Notes: generated by a model not told the origin, from the letters alone. Counted from the first letter of the stretch, positions 1 to 7,027 are shown. The stretch is 7,175 bases of DNA from Paracoccaceae bacterium (GCA_002400675.1 NVQY01000206.1:1-7175); one strand, 5' to 3'. Program-made: numbers and translations.

Positions 1-905
1 GCGGCCCCGGCCTCGTCCCCGCGGGCAAGCCGGCGGCGCGCGTTGTCCAGCGCGTAACGCACCCCCACAAGGATCTGACTGATGCCGTCATGCAATTCAC
101 GCGCCACCCGACCGCGTTCTTCTTCTTGTGCGTCAAACACCCGCTGCGTCAGTTTCTTCAGCTTGGCATCGGCCAGACGGCGTTCGCGGATGTTGATGAA
201 CATGCCGGACGTGAACACCAGCAACAAAGCCGCCAGCGTGATCGCGCCAATATACAGGAACGTCTGGCGGACACGGTCCTGCACTTCGGCGCGCTCATTG
301 GCGACCGTGGCCAGCACGTCGTCGATGAATATCCCGGTGCCAACGGCCCAGCGCCAATCCTGCATCCCCACCACATAAGACACCATGCGCGCATCTTCCC
401 CGGTCGATGGCTTGGGCCAGTCATAGGTCAGATAGCCGCCGCCATTGCGGGCAATTTCGATCATCCGCGCCACCAGCCTCTCACCGTTGTCATCGGTGAA
501 ATCTATCCAGTTGCGCCCGATCAGTTCGGTGCGGCGTGGGCTGACCAGATTGTTGCCATCGTAGTCGAACACAAAGAAATATCCGTCGCGCCCGTACAGC
601 ATCGCCGCCAGAAGGCGCGTCACTTCCAGCTTGGCCTCTTCGTCATCGGGCAGGGCGCGCCCATAGATGTTGATGAACGCGGTGCGCGCGATCGACAGGT
701 AATTGCGCAACTCGGCCTTTTTGGCGGCAATCAGTTCTGTCTCAAGAAAGGCAATCTCGCTTTGCGCCGCCTGACGCGACTGGCTGACCACAAACACCGA
801 AATCGCCGCCACCGCCAGCACCAGCGGCAGCGTCGCCAGCAAAAACAGCTTTTGCCCATAGCTAAGGCCAATGCCGCTCCAAAGCCTTTTCATCCGGTTG
901 CGCAT
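1..905 (-). CDS. Cache-domain sensor histidine kinase, HisKA_3 type (partial, C-terminus beyond left edge)
   Basis: This is the N-terminal 301 residues of a membrane-bound two-component sensor kinase. A cytoplasmic stub is followed by a membrane segment at about residues 18-41, a periplasmic domain at about 45-213, a second membrane segment at about 216-236, and a helical linker into the dimerisation/phosphoacceptor region. The periplasmic part has the single-Cache (sCache_2-like) signatures GRDGYFFVFD (105-114), YLTYDWPKP (158-166) and WAVGTGIFIDDV (186-197). The motif EEERGRVARELHDG (261-274) is the HisKA_3 box of NarX/LytS-type kinases, and His272 is the predicted phosphorylated residue. 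The ATPase domain and any partner regulator lie off the window. Two in-frame ATGs are possible, at 905 and 893; GGGCGGGA a few bases upstream slightly favours 905, but the choice is open. The gene is divergent from the TRAP operon, which suggests it controls it. HisKA_3 kinases normally signal to LuxR/NarL-type regulators. Function and domains are confident; the ligand (perhaps a small carboxylate) is inferred. Confidence 0.9.
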   Translation of the reverse strand, partial: MRNRMKRLWSGIGLSYGQKLFLLATLPLVLAVAAISVFVVSQSRQAAQSEIAFLETELIAAKKAELRNYLSIARTAFINIYGRALPDDEEAKLEVTRLLAAMLYGRDGYFFVFDYDGNNLVSPRRTELIGRNWIDFTDDNGERLVARMIEIARNGGGYLTYDWPKPSTGEDARMVSYVVGMQDWRWAVGTGIFIDDVLATVANERAEVQDRVRQTFLYIGAITLAALLLVFTSGMFINIRERRLADAKLKKLTQRVFDAQEEERGRVARELHDGISQILVGVRYALDNARRRLARGDEAGA

Positions 906-962
906 CCGCGAATCCCGCCCACTTTTCTGTCAATTCACACGATGGGCCGTTGCGCGGGCGGC

Positions 963-1022
963 GTCAAATGCCCAGTCAAATGCCCGGTGAGCGGCAGATT
1001 CTCCATAAAAACCGGCAGATTC
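963..1022. repeat. Two pairs of short direct repeats in the divergent intergenic region
   Basis: GTCAAATGCCC occurs at 963-973 and again at 975-985 (period 12). CGGCAGATTC occurs at 992-1001 and 1013-1022 (period 21, about two helical turns). The repeats sit between the kinase start and the palindrome, so they could bind a regulator acting on either promoter. A chance tandem duplication is also possible. The repeats are seen directly; a role is inferred. Confidence 0.5.
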
Positions 1023-1041
1023 GGCGAAATTAACCCGCCTC

Positions 1042-1057
1042 TACGTAGTACTAGGTA
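1042..1057. promoter_or_regulatory. 16-bp palindrome, candidate NarL-type 7-2-7 operator
   Basis: TACGTAGTACTAGGTA is a dyad in which 7 of 8 base pairs match. Read as NarL-type heptamers it is TACGTAG, a 2-bp spacer TA, and the inverted TACCTAG. The second heptamer matches the E. coli NarL consensus TACYYMT at 6 of 7 positions and the first at 5 of 7. Its centre is about 105 bp upstream of the dctP start. The adjacent kinase is of the HisKA_3 class, whose partners are NarL/LuxR-type regulators, so this is the most likely binding site of the cognate regulator. The palindrome is seen directly; the assignment is inference. Confidence 0.55.
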
Positions 1058-1086
1058 TTCCCCCGCCCAAATCGGCCCGCTAGGGT
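1058..1086 (+). promoter_or_regulatory. Possible weak sigma-70 promoter for the TRAP operon
   Basis: TTCCCC (1058-1063) and TAGGGT (1081-1086) are separated by 17 bp and loosely resemble -35 and -10 boxes. Both are poor matches, which would fit a promoter needing an activator. The -35 candidate directly abuts the palindrome at 1042-1057, the position of a class II activator site. Given the weak matches this is a guess. No sigma-54 -24/-12 element was seen in the intergenic region. Confidence 0.2.
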
Positions 1087-1154
1087 TCGATCACTTCAAA
1101 CGATCCGCCACGCGGCAAAGCCGTGGGCATCTTATTCATGGGAGGAGTAACTCA

Positions 1155-2237
1155 ATGGATCGTCGCTCATTTTTGAGAACAACTGCACTTGGTGGTGGCG
1201 CTGCCGCTGCAACCACGCTGGCCGCACCGGCCTATGCCCAGGGTAAGCGCAAGCTGACCATGGTTACCGCATGGGGCCGTGGCCTCGCGGGTGTGTTCGA
1301 CGCCGCCGAGCATTCGGCAAACATGATCAACGCCATGTCCGACGGCACGCTGGAGGTCGAAATCAAGGCCGCTGGCGAACTGGTTGGCGCGTTCGAAGTG
1401 TTTGACGCAGTGACCTCGGGTCAGGCCGACATGTATCACGCGGCTGATTACTATTTCATCAGCCAGCACCCTGCGTTCGCCTTCTTCACGGCTATTCCTT
1501 ACGGCATGACCGCGACCGAGATGAACAACTGGTACTACCATGGCAATGGCCGCGCAGCACATGACCAGCTGGGCGAAATCTTTGGCCTGAAATCGTTCCT
1601 GGCCGGTAACACCGGTACCCAGGCCGGTGGTTGGTTCCGCAAGGAAATCAACGGTCCCGAGGATTTCAACGGACTCAAGTTCCGTATGCCGGGTCTTGGT
1701 GGCAAAGCGCTGGGGTATCTTGGTGCGTCCGTGCAGAACCTTCCGGGTTCCGAAGTGTATCAGGCACTTGCATCCGGCGCGCTTGACGGCACCGAATGGA
1801 TTGGTCCGTGGGCTGACGAAAAGGCCGGTTTCCAGGAGATCACCAAGTTCTTCTACACCGCCGGTTTCCACGAACCGGGCGCGGGCCTGTCGCTGGCAAC
1901 CAACCTGGACGTGTTCAACGACCTGTCGCCGGCACACCAGAAAATCATCGAAGTTGCAGCGGGTTACACCAATGTTTGGTCGCTCAGCCAGTATCTGATG
2001 AACAACGGTTCGGCGCTTGAGCGTCTGAAGGCCGGTGGCGTCAAGGTTCTGGAATTCCCAGACAGCGTTTGGGATGCGTTTGGCGAAGGTTCGCAGAAGG
2101 TCTATGACGAATTCCTGGGCGACGAATTGTTCAAGGAAATCTTTGACGACTACACCACGTCGATGCGCCAGTCCTCTGGTTGGCTGACCGTGTCCGCAGG
2201 TGCTTACCGCGCCCAGCGTGATCGCGTGATGGGGTGA
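1155..2237 (+). CDS. dctP: TRAP transporter substrate-binding protein, DctP family, TakP-like
   Basis: This 360-aa periplasmic binding protein captures an organic acid and delivers it to the TRAP permease encoded downstream. The N-terminus has a twin-arginine signal (RRSFLR, residues 3-8), an Ala-rich stretch and a likely cleavage site after AYA (26-28), so export is probably by Tat in folded form. The start at 1155 is fixed by GGAGGAG at 1140-1146. The frame stays open upstream to position 90, but that part is antisense to the kinase and not coding. The core has FNGLKFRMPG (171-180), where Arg177 is the expected carboxylate-binding residue of the family. It also has SGALDGTEWIGPW (207-219), which resembles the TakP-type site where Glu and Trp help hold a metal ion and a 2-oxo acid. 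Length is close to R. sphaeroides TakP. A small 2-oxo or 2-hydroxy acid such as pyruvate or lactate is a reasonable guess; other carboxylates cannot be excluded from sequence. Confidence 0.93.
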   Translation: MDRRSFLRTTALGGGAAAATTLAAPAYAQGKRKLTMVTAWGRGLAGVFDAAEHSANMINAMSDGTLEVEIKAAGELVGAFEVFDAVTSGQADMYHAADYYFISQHPAFAFFTAIPYGMTATEMNNWYYHGNGRAAHDQLGEIFGLKSFLAGNTGTQAGGWFRKEINGPEDFNGLKFRMPGLGGKALGYLGASVQNLPGSEVYQALASGALDGTEWIGPWADEKAGFQEITKFFYTAGFHEPGAGLSLATNLDVFNDLSPAHQKIIEVAAGYTNVWSLSQYLMNNGSALERLKAGGVKVLEFPDSVWDAFGEGSQKVYDEFLGDELFKEIFDDYTTSMRQSSGWLTVSAGAYRAQRDRVMG

Positions 2238-2259
2238 CCCGAAACGTTGCAAAGTAATC

Positions 2260-2293
2260 GGTCGGGCCGGCGCATTATGCACCCGGCCCGACC
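2260..2293 (+). terminator. Strong intercistronic hairpin between dctP and dctQ
   Basis: GGTCGGGCCGG (2260-2270) pairs perfectly with CCGGCCCGACC (2283-2293), an 11-bp GC-rich stem with a 12-nt loop that itself contains a short inverted GCAT/ATGC. It begins 23 nt after the dctP stop and is not followed by a T run, so it is unlikely to be a full terminator. A partial terminator or a 3'-end stabiliser, giving more binding protein than permease, is the likely role (inference). Confidence 0.65.
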
Positions 2294-2315
2294 CCGTTCC
2301 TAATCATATCAAAAA

Positions 2316-2329
2316 GCCGGTCAACCGGC
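2316..2329 (+). promoter_or_regulatory. Small hairpin just upstream of the dctQ ribosome binding site
   Basis: GCCGGTCAACCGGC is a perfect inverted repeat (5-bp stem with a TCAA tetraloop, or 6 bp around CA). It ends about 5 nt before the G-rich ribosome binding site (GAGGGGGG, 2333-2340) of dctQ. It could modulate translation initiation of the permease genes; this is inferred from position only. Confidence 0.35.
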
Positions 2330-2344
2330 GTCGAGGGGGGTGCA

Positions 2345-3235
2345 ATGCTTGACGGCATTGTCTGGGTTTTCCAGCAAATAGGGATGTCCTTTTTGAACTT
2401 CGGTCAGGCCCTGTCCAATCCGGCAGCGTGGCTAGACTGGTCGGACAAACAGGCGATCATGCGCTTTATCTACTATGGCGGGTCGTCCGAGTTCTTTTTT
2501 GTGGTATTCACCGCGTTCCTGATCCTGACAGCCGTCGGGCTTTGGCGCAATTCGGTCATGTGGGGTGCCGTTCGGGTACTGGAAGGGTTCGCCAACACGG
2601 TTGGGCGCACTTTCGCTTGGGCCGGGCTGATCATGGTGCTGCAACAGATCATCATCGTGTTCATGCAGCGCATATTCGTCGCCGCCTCAATATCCGTTGG
2701 TATCGGCGCGCCGTTGACCAAGGATGTGTCGTGGTGGGCCGAGGAGCTGAAATTCTACAACGCGCTGGTTGTGACCCTGTGCGCCACCTACACATTCGTG
2801 CAGGGCGGGCACGTGCGGGTCGATCTGATCTATTCCAAGGTTTCGTTTCATACCAAGCGGATTATCGACATGGTCGGGTCGGTGATCTTCATGATGCCTG
2901 CTGCCGTGCTGGTGTGGATGTATGGCTGGTACTTCATGTGGCGTCACCTGATGGTGCCAAAGCCGTCGGCTACGGATACCCTGGAAAAACTTCTGCTGAA
3001 GTCACGCGCGTTTCGATGGAACGTGGAAACCATTGGCTTTTCGCCCAACGGGTTCAACGGCTATTTTCTGTTCAAGATCCTGCTGATTACCTATGCGGCC
3101 ATGGTGTTCCTGCAAGCCATCGCGTTCCTGTACCGGTCCTATCTTGAATGGAAGGAAGGCCCGGAAAGCGAAGGTAAATACCTTGACAAGGACAGTCTTG
3201 GCGAAGGCGAAGAAGCCTATGAAGGCACTCATTAA
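2345..3235 (+). CDS. dctQ: TRAP transporter small permease subunit, DctQ family (enlarged)
   Basis: The 296-aa small membrane subunit of a TRAP transporter works with the large subunit and the binding protein in ion-driven import of the substrate across the inner membrane. Five probable membrane segments lie at about 50-67, 90-111, 135-153, 175-198 and 240-263. The family hallmark is WAEELKFYNAL (131-141) followed by GGHVRVDL (154-161), which sits after the third segment here. Typical DctQ proteins have about 160-200 residues and four segments. This one has an extra N-terminal region of about 85 residues with an additional hydrophobic segment, a longer loop (about 200-238) and a charged acidic C-terminal tail (about 268-296). 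The start at 2345 follows a G-rich ribosome binding site. The stop is 20 nt before the large-subunit gene, so the two are surely cotranscribed. The enlarged form matches my recollection of a Rhodobacteraceae subgroup with large DctM partners. Confidence 0.9.
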   Translation: MLDGIVWVFQQIGMSFLNFGQALSNPAAWLDWSDKQAIMRFIYYGGSSEFFFVVFTAFLILTAVGLWRNSVMWGAVRVLEGFANTVGRTFAWAGLIMVLQQIIIVFMQRIFVAASISVGIGAPLTKDVSWWAEELKFYNALVVTLCATYTFVQGGHVRVDLIYSKVSFHTKRIIDMVGSVIFMMPAAVLVWMYGWYFMWRHLMVPKPSATDTLEKLLLKSRAFRWNVETIGFSPNGFNGYFLFKILLITYAAMVFLQAIAFLYRSYLEWKEGPESEGKYLDKDSLGEGEEAYEGTH

Positions 3236-3255
3236 CTTTTAAGGACTTCTCTCTC

Positions 3256-5610
3256 ATGTTGTTTGGTCTTGATGGCGTCGAAATCGGCCTGATCATCGTC
3301 TTGCTTAGCCTGTTTGGCGGCATTCTTTCCGGGTTTCCGGTGGCGTTTGCCATTGGCGGGGCCGGGATCATTTCCTTTGGCATCATTGCCTCGCTGGACA
3401 GTGCCGGATTGTTGATCCATCAGGCGATTGATACCTCGTCGGATGCCTATATCGCGTTGAAAAACAGCGGGCTACACCCGGACACGATATCAACCTTCCG
3501 ATATCCCGATCTGCCCAGACTGGCGGAACCGATCTTTGCCAACGGCTGGGAATCGGCGCTGAACCGCAACGTGTCCTTTATCGTCAACCGCATGAACGAA
3601 CGGGTTCTGGCGGGCGCTTCGATTGAGACCCTGCTGGCGGTGATCATGTTCGTGATGATGGGCATCACGCTTGAGCGTTCAAAGATCGCCGATGACCTGC
3701 TGACCACCATGGCGCGGATCTTTGGCCCGCTGCCCGGCGGTCTGGCCGTGTCGATCGTGGTTGTGGGCGCGTTTCTGGCTGCCTCGACCGGCATCGTTGG
3801 GGCGACCGTTGTGACCATGGGGTTGCTGGCGCTGCCGACCATGTTGCGCAACAATTACTCACCTGAACTGGCTACCGGGGTGATTGCCGCCTCTGGTACG
3901 CTGGGGCAGATCATTCCGCCCTCTATCGTTATCGTCCTTTTGGGCACGCTGGCGGGGGACCTTTATTCCAACGCGCAAGAGGCGCGGGCCAATGCGGCGG
4001 GCTGTTCGGATGCGCTGACGTATCTGGGGCAACCCGCAGTGGTGTCTGTGGGTACGCTGTTTCAGGCCGCGTTGCTGCCGGGGATCATGCTGGCGCTGAT
4101 GTATGCGCTTTATGCCTTTGGCTACGCCTTGCTGAACCCGGACAAGGCCCCGCCGGTGGAAATGGGCACCACCGGGGGCGAGCCGATCACCCGGCGCGAG
4201 GGGCTGACATGGTTGCTGATCGTGCCTGTGGCATTGATTGCCGGCGCGATCACCCTGAGCAGTTTCAACGTCATCGGCTCGCAGGACGTATTCGTGTCCA
4301 GCTATTCCGACTCGACCAAGGGCGCGGCCCTGCGCACCAATGTCTCCGACAGCTGCAAGATCTCGATGATCGAGTTGCACGGTCAGGACAAATGGGACGC
4401 CGCCGTGGCCGAGCAAGCCACCATCGACGCCGCCGGCGGCGTGACCCAAAGCGAAAAGCTAAGCGTTGAAGACCTCGCCGCCGCCCGCCTTGCCAAGATC
4501 GAAGGCATCGCGCCAATCGGCACCGGCGTCACCATCCTGATGGTGATGATGGGTCTGACCCTGGCCATGGCGCGCGGTATTTCGCCGTCAAGCGATCCCA
4601 AGCCGCTGATCCTTGGGGCCATTGGCATCTTGCTGGTGTTCCTCGGCGATGTGGTGCTGGTGTCGCCGGTTACCTCGCCCGGGACGACGGTGGTGCTTTT
4701 GGCGCTGCCGTTCCTTCTGGCGCTATGGGGCGCGCGCGAAGCTGTGGTGCGCCTGTCCAAGAACGAGCTGATCCGCGTGGTGTTCCCACCGCTGGTTCTG
4801 ATCGTTGCCGTGCTTGGGTCGATCCTGGGCGGGATCACCAACCCGACCCCGGCCGCGGCACTGGGGGCAGGGGGCGCGATCATGCTGGCCGCCTATCGCA
4901 AGCTGCGCGATCAGGGGGGCACCGGTAGGGTCATCATCCTGTCAGCCTTTGCCATTACCATCTGTATCCTTGTCGGCGTGAACTTTGACCTGCGGGTCAA
5001 TCAGGCGCAGGTCGGGTTTGAGAACTGGGTTGGTTTCCTTGTGGCCTATGCTGCGTATCTCTATGCGCTGTTTGGCCTGTTCGTGGCGTGCTGGGTGCTG
5101 TTTGCATCCGGGGTTCTGACTCCGATCGTGCGTGAAACCGCCAAGGTGACGTCGATGGTGTTCACCATCCTGATCGGGTCGCAACTGTTGAACCTTGTGG
5201 TGATCTCGTTCGGTGGGGAGGAATACATCCAGCAGTTCCTCAAGTCCTTTGACAGCGAAATGAAGGTCTTTTTGATCGTCATGGTGGTGCTGTTCGTTCT
5301 GGGCTTTGTTCTGGATTTCCTCGAAATCATCTACATCGTTATCCCGATTGTCGGCCCGGTGATCTATGGCGGATCGTTCGACCCGAAATGGGTGACGATC
5401 ATGATCGCAGTGAACCTGCAAACCTCGTTCCTGACGCCGCCCTTTGGTTTTGCGCTATTCTACTTACGCGGGGTGGCACCCAAGTCGGTGACCACCGGCC
5501 ACATCTATCGCGGGGTGGTGCCGTTTGTGCTGATCCAGGTGGGTGGTCTGATGTTGCTATGGTTCTTCCCGGTCATCGTGACGATCGTTCCGGCGCTGAT
5601 CCCGAACTAA
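3256..5610 (+). CDS. dctM: TRAP transporter large permease subunit, DctM family (784 aa, with insertions)
   Basis: This is the ion-coupled transport subunit of the TRAP system in the inner membrane. Family signatures appear in order: GFPVAFAIGGAG (26-37), ASTGIVGATVV (176-186), SGTLGQIIPPS (213-223), GGITNPTPAAALGA (525-538) and, near the end, LEIIYIVIPIVGP (689-701), FDPKW (708-712) and FLTPPFGFALFYLRG (725-739). Ordinary DctM proteins have about 430 residues, so roughly 350 extra residues are spread over several places: a hydrophilic loop at about 57-122, a small insertion at about 238-262, a large loop at about 338-420, and additional hydrophobic segments between about 422 and 520. Cys250 and Cys367 lie in two of these loops and could pair if both are periplasmic. 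The ribosome binding site AAGGA (3241-3245) lies 10 nt before the ATG. A terminator-like hairpin follows. Assignment to the family is firm; the role of the extra regions is unknown to me. Confidence 0.93.
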   Translation: MLFGLDGVEIGLIIVLLSLFGGILSGFPVAFAIGGAGIISFGIIASLDSAGLLIHQAIDTSSDAYIALKNSGLHPDTISTFRYPDLPRLAEPIFANGWESALNRNVSFIVNRMNERVLAGASIETLLAVIMFVMMGITLERSKIADDLLTTMARIFGPLPGGLAVSIVVVGAFLAASTGIVGATVVTMGLLALPTMLRNNYSPELATGVIAASGTLGQIIPPSIVIVLLGTLAGDLYSNAQEARANAAGCSDALTYLGQPAVVSVGTLFQAALLPGIMLALMYALYAFGYALLNPDKAPPVEMGTTGGEPITRREGLTWLLIVPVALIAGAITLSSFNVIGSQDVFVSSYSDSTKGAALRTNVSDSCKISMIELHGQDKWDAAVAEQATIDAAGGVTQSEKLSVEDLAAARLAKIEGIAPIGTGVTILMVMMGLTLAMARGISPSSDPKPLILGAIGILLVFLGDVVLVSPVTSPGTTVVLLALPFLLALWGAREAVVRLSKNELIRVVFPPLVLIVAVLGSILGGITNPTPAAALGAGGAIMLAAYRKLRDQGGTGRVIILSAFAITICILVGVNFDLRVNQAQVGFENWVGFLVAYAAYLYALFGLFVACWVLFASGVLTPIVRETAKVTSMVFTILIGSQLLNLVVISFGGEEYIQQFLKSFDSEMKVFLIVMVVLFVLGFVLDFLEIIYIVIPIVGPVIYGGSFDPKWVTIMIAVNLQTSFLTPPFGFALFYLRGVAPKSVTTGHIYRGVVPFVLIQVGGLMLLWFFPVIVTIVPALIPN

Positions 5611-5643
5611 GGTCCTGCCCCTAACAACCTGCTACCAAAATGA

Positions 5644-5668
5644 AAGCGGCCCCCAAGTGGGGCCGCTT
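5644..5668. terminator. Bidirectional terminator-like hairpin between convergent genes
   Basis: AAGCGGCCCC (5644-5653) and GGGGCCGCTT (5659-5668) form a perfect 10-bp stem with a 5-nt loop. It lies 33 nt after the dctM stop and 33 nt from the end of the convergent bpt gene. On the minus strand the stem is followed by TTCATTTTGG (reading through the pairing T residues), a modest T-rich tract; on the plus strand the tail is only TTGCC. It probably ends both transcripts, more efficiently for bpt. Confidence 0.75.
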
Positions 5669-5701
5669 GCCGGTTGGTTGAGGGGCGTACCGCCCCGGCA
5701 C

Positions 5702-6520
5702 TTAGCCGCCCTGAATGGGTCGGCTGTCGGGCAGTTGGATATTGGCGACCTGTTCGGCAATCGGGTCGGTGGACAGGGGATGCGTGTCGGGGCGAAATGT
5801 CTCGGGGTCGTGCATGGGTTGCCATTTGCCGCCCGAATAGACCTCTAGCCCGGAAAACCGCGCCTTATAGCCCATCTTGTCGCTGCCCGGCACCCAATAG
5901 CCCAGATAAACATAGGGCAGCCCCGCCTCGCGGGCGATTTCGATGTGGTCGAGGATCATGAACGTGCCCAGCGATTCAGATGGCCGTTCGGGCGTGAAGA
6001 ACGAATAGACCATGCTGACCCCATCCCCCAGAACATCCGTCAGGCTGACTGCGACAAGATCGCGCTGATCGGTGTATTCGATCACCCGGCTGCGCACCGG
6101 GGTTTCTTCGATCATCGCCGAGAACTCGAACACATCCATATCCGCCATGCCGCCATCGGCGTGGCGCGTGTCCAGATACCGGCGAAACAGCGCGTATTGT
6201 TCTTCGGTCGCCCAGGGCGACGTTGCCTGACGGGCGATGGTTTGATTGCGCCTAAGGGTGCGTTTCTGGCTTTTAGTGGGGCGAAAGGCGGCCACATCAA
6301 TGCGCGCCGACAGGCAGGCCGAGCATTCCGCGCAGGACGGCCGGTACAGCACGTTCTGCGAGCGGCGAAACCCCTGCTGCGACAGGCTGTTGTTCAGGCG
6401 TGCCGCACTGTCGCCCTGTAGGGCCGTGAACAGTTTCCGTTCCATCCGCCCCGTCAGATAGGGGCAGGGTTGGGGGGCCGTTACATAGAATTGCGGCGCA
6501 ATAGGTAGCGTATGGCGCAT
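5702..6520 (-). CDS. bpt: Aspartate/glutamate leucyltransferase (bacterial N-end-rule transferase, ATE/Bpt family)
   Basis: This 272-aa cytosolic enzyme transfers an amino acid, leucine in characterised bacterial Bpt proteins (EC 2.3.2.29), from aminoacyl-tRNA to proteins with N-terminal Asp or Glu. That creates a primary N-degron for ClpS/ClpAP. The N-terminal ATE domain is seen in Cys19 (PCPYL) plus the cluster Cys63, Cys66, Cys69 in [13 protein letters not shown]. The C-terminal GNAT-like half has [10 protein letters not shown] (169-178), [12 protein letters not shown] (183-194), [11 protein letters not shown] (203-213) and MGYKARF (216-222). The start at 6520 gives the usual [12 protein letters not shown] beginning. 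An upstream in-frame TTG at 6574 would add 18 residues but these lack family character. The gene lies 69 nt downstream of the RDD-protein gene on the same strand, so they may be cotranscribed. Older annotations call it arginyl-tRNA--protein transferase; the amino acid donor cannot be proven from sequence. Confidence 0.94.
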   Translation of the reverse strand: MRHTLPIAPQFYVTAPQPCPYLTGRMERKLFTALQGDSAARLNNSLSQQGFRRSQNVLYRPSCAECSACLSARIDVAAFRPTKSQKRTLRRNQTIARQATSPWATEEQYALFRRYLDTRHADGGMADMDVFEFSAMIEETPVRSRVIEYTDQRDLVAVSLTDVLGDGVSMVYSFFTPERPSESLGTFMILDHIEIAREAGLPYVYLGYWVPGSDKMGYKARFSGLEVYSGGKWQPMHDPETFRPDTHPLSTDPIAEQVANIQLPDSRPIQGG

Positions 6521-6589
6521 GGGGTTCCCGTGTTTGTCACTATTGATGATAGCAACCGATTCCGGACCCGCCAAGGGGCTTTTGCCGGG

Positions 6590-7027
6590 TTAGTAATCCG
6601 TTCGCCGGTTCAGGGCCACACTGCCCAGAACCACATCCGTCAGCCCCTGACCGCGCGCGCCGGTCAACATCAGCACGATAGAAATCACCTGAAGCAGCGG
6701 AAACGCCATGCTGACCGAATATCCCAGCGTATGCGCCAGTGCCAGCGACAGATCGAACCGCGCCCCGTGGGCGTCGAGAAACTCGATCCCGGCAAAGCGC
6801 ATACCAAAGGTCGCAGACCCGTTGGCCAGCGTCACGACCCGGTAGGCAAACCCCACCACCAGCAGCATCACCGGCCAGAAGAACAGCCCAAGAAAGCCGG
6901 TGAACGGCAAGGCCACAACGCTGACCGCGACGATCAGCACCAGATCAAGGACCCAGGCAATCAGGCGCTTGGACGGCACCGAGGCATAGAACTGTGGTTG
7001 ATTGAAGGGATCGGGGAGGGGGGACAT
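6590..7027 (-). CDS. RDD-family small membrane protein
   Basis: This 145-aa inner-membrane protein of unknown molecular role belongs to the RDD family. The first hydrophobic segment carries the family's Arg and Asp (RLIAWVLDL, Arg21 and Asp28). A second segment follows at about 43-63, then the conserved NGSATFGMRFAGIEFLDAHG region (69-88). A third hydrophobic stretch lies at about 98-122, and RGQGLTDVVLGSVAL (125-139) closes the domain. Length is typical for a stand-alone RDD protein. Some RDD proteins elsewhere have been linked to ion or solute transport, but nothing here shows that. The start at 7027 has AGAGG about 10 nt upstream. The gene precedes bpt on the same strand with 69 nt between, an arrangement I recall from related Rhodobacteraceae. 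The C-terminus ends at a TAA shortly before the bpt leader. Confidence 0.88.
   Translation of the reverse strand: MSPLPDPFNQPQFYASVPSKRLIAWVLDLVLIVAVSVVALPFTGFLGLFFWPVMLLVVGFAYRVVTLANGSATFGMRFAGIEFLDAHGARFDLSLALAHTLGYSVSMAFPLLQVISIVLMLTGARGQGLTDVVLGSVALNRRTDY

Noticed and set aside
1108..1126. An imperfect hairpin (CGGC-AAA-GCCG core) in the dctP leader, considered as a riboswitch.
   Set aside because: It is short, has a bulge and no further conserved elements; a riboswitch cannot be supported.
90..1154. A long open frame running in phase into dctP, which would make a 715-residue fusion protein.
   Set aside because: The upstream part is antisense to the kinase gene, which has clear Cache and HisKA_3 motifs, and it crosses the intergenic region. 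The strong ribosome binding site and Tat signal place the true start at 1155.
1167..2282. A 371-residue minus-strand frame opposite dctP.
   Set aside because: It is the antisense shadow of a high-GC gene; the plus strand carries the recognisable binding-protein motifs and the reverse frame has no family character.
3859..4449. A 196-residue minus-strand frame opposite dctM.
   Set aside because: It is rich in Arg, His, Gln and Gly, as expected from antisense reading of a GC-rich membrane protein gene, and the plus-strand DctM motifs explain the DNA.
6521..6574. An N-terminal extension of Bpt from a TTG codon.
   Set aside because: The 18 added residues are not part of the conserved beginning of the family, whereas the ATG at 6520 yields the usual start.
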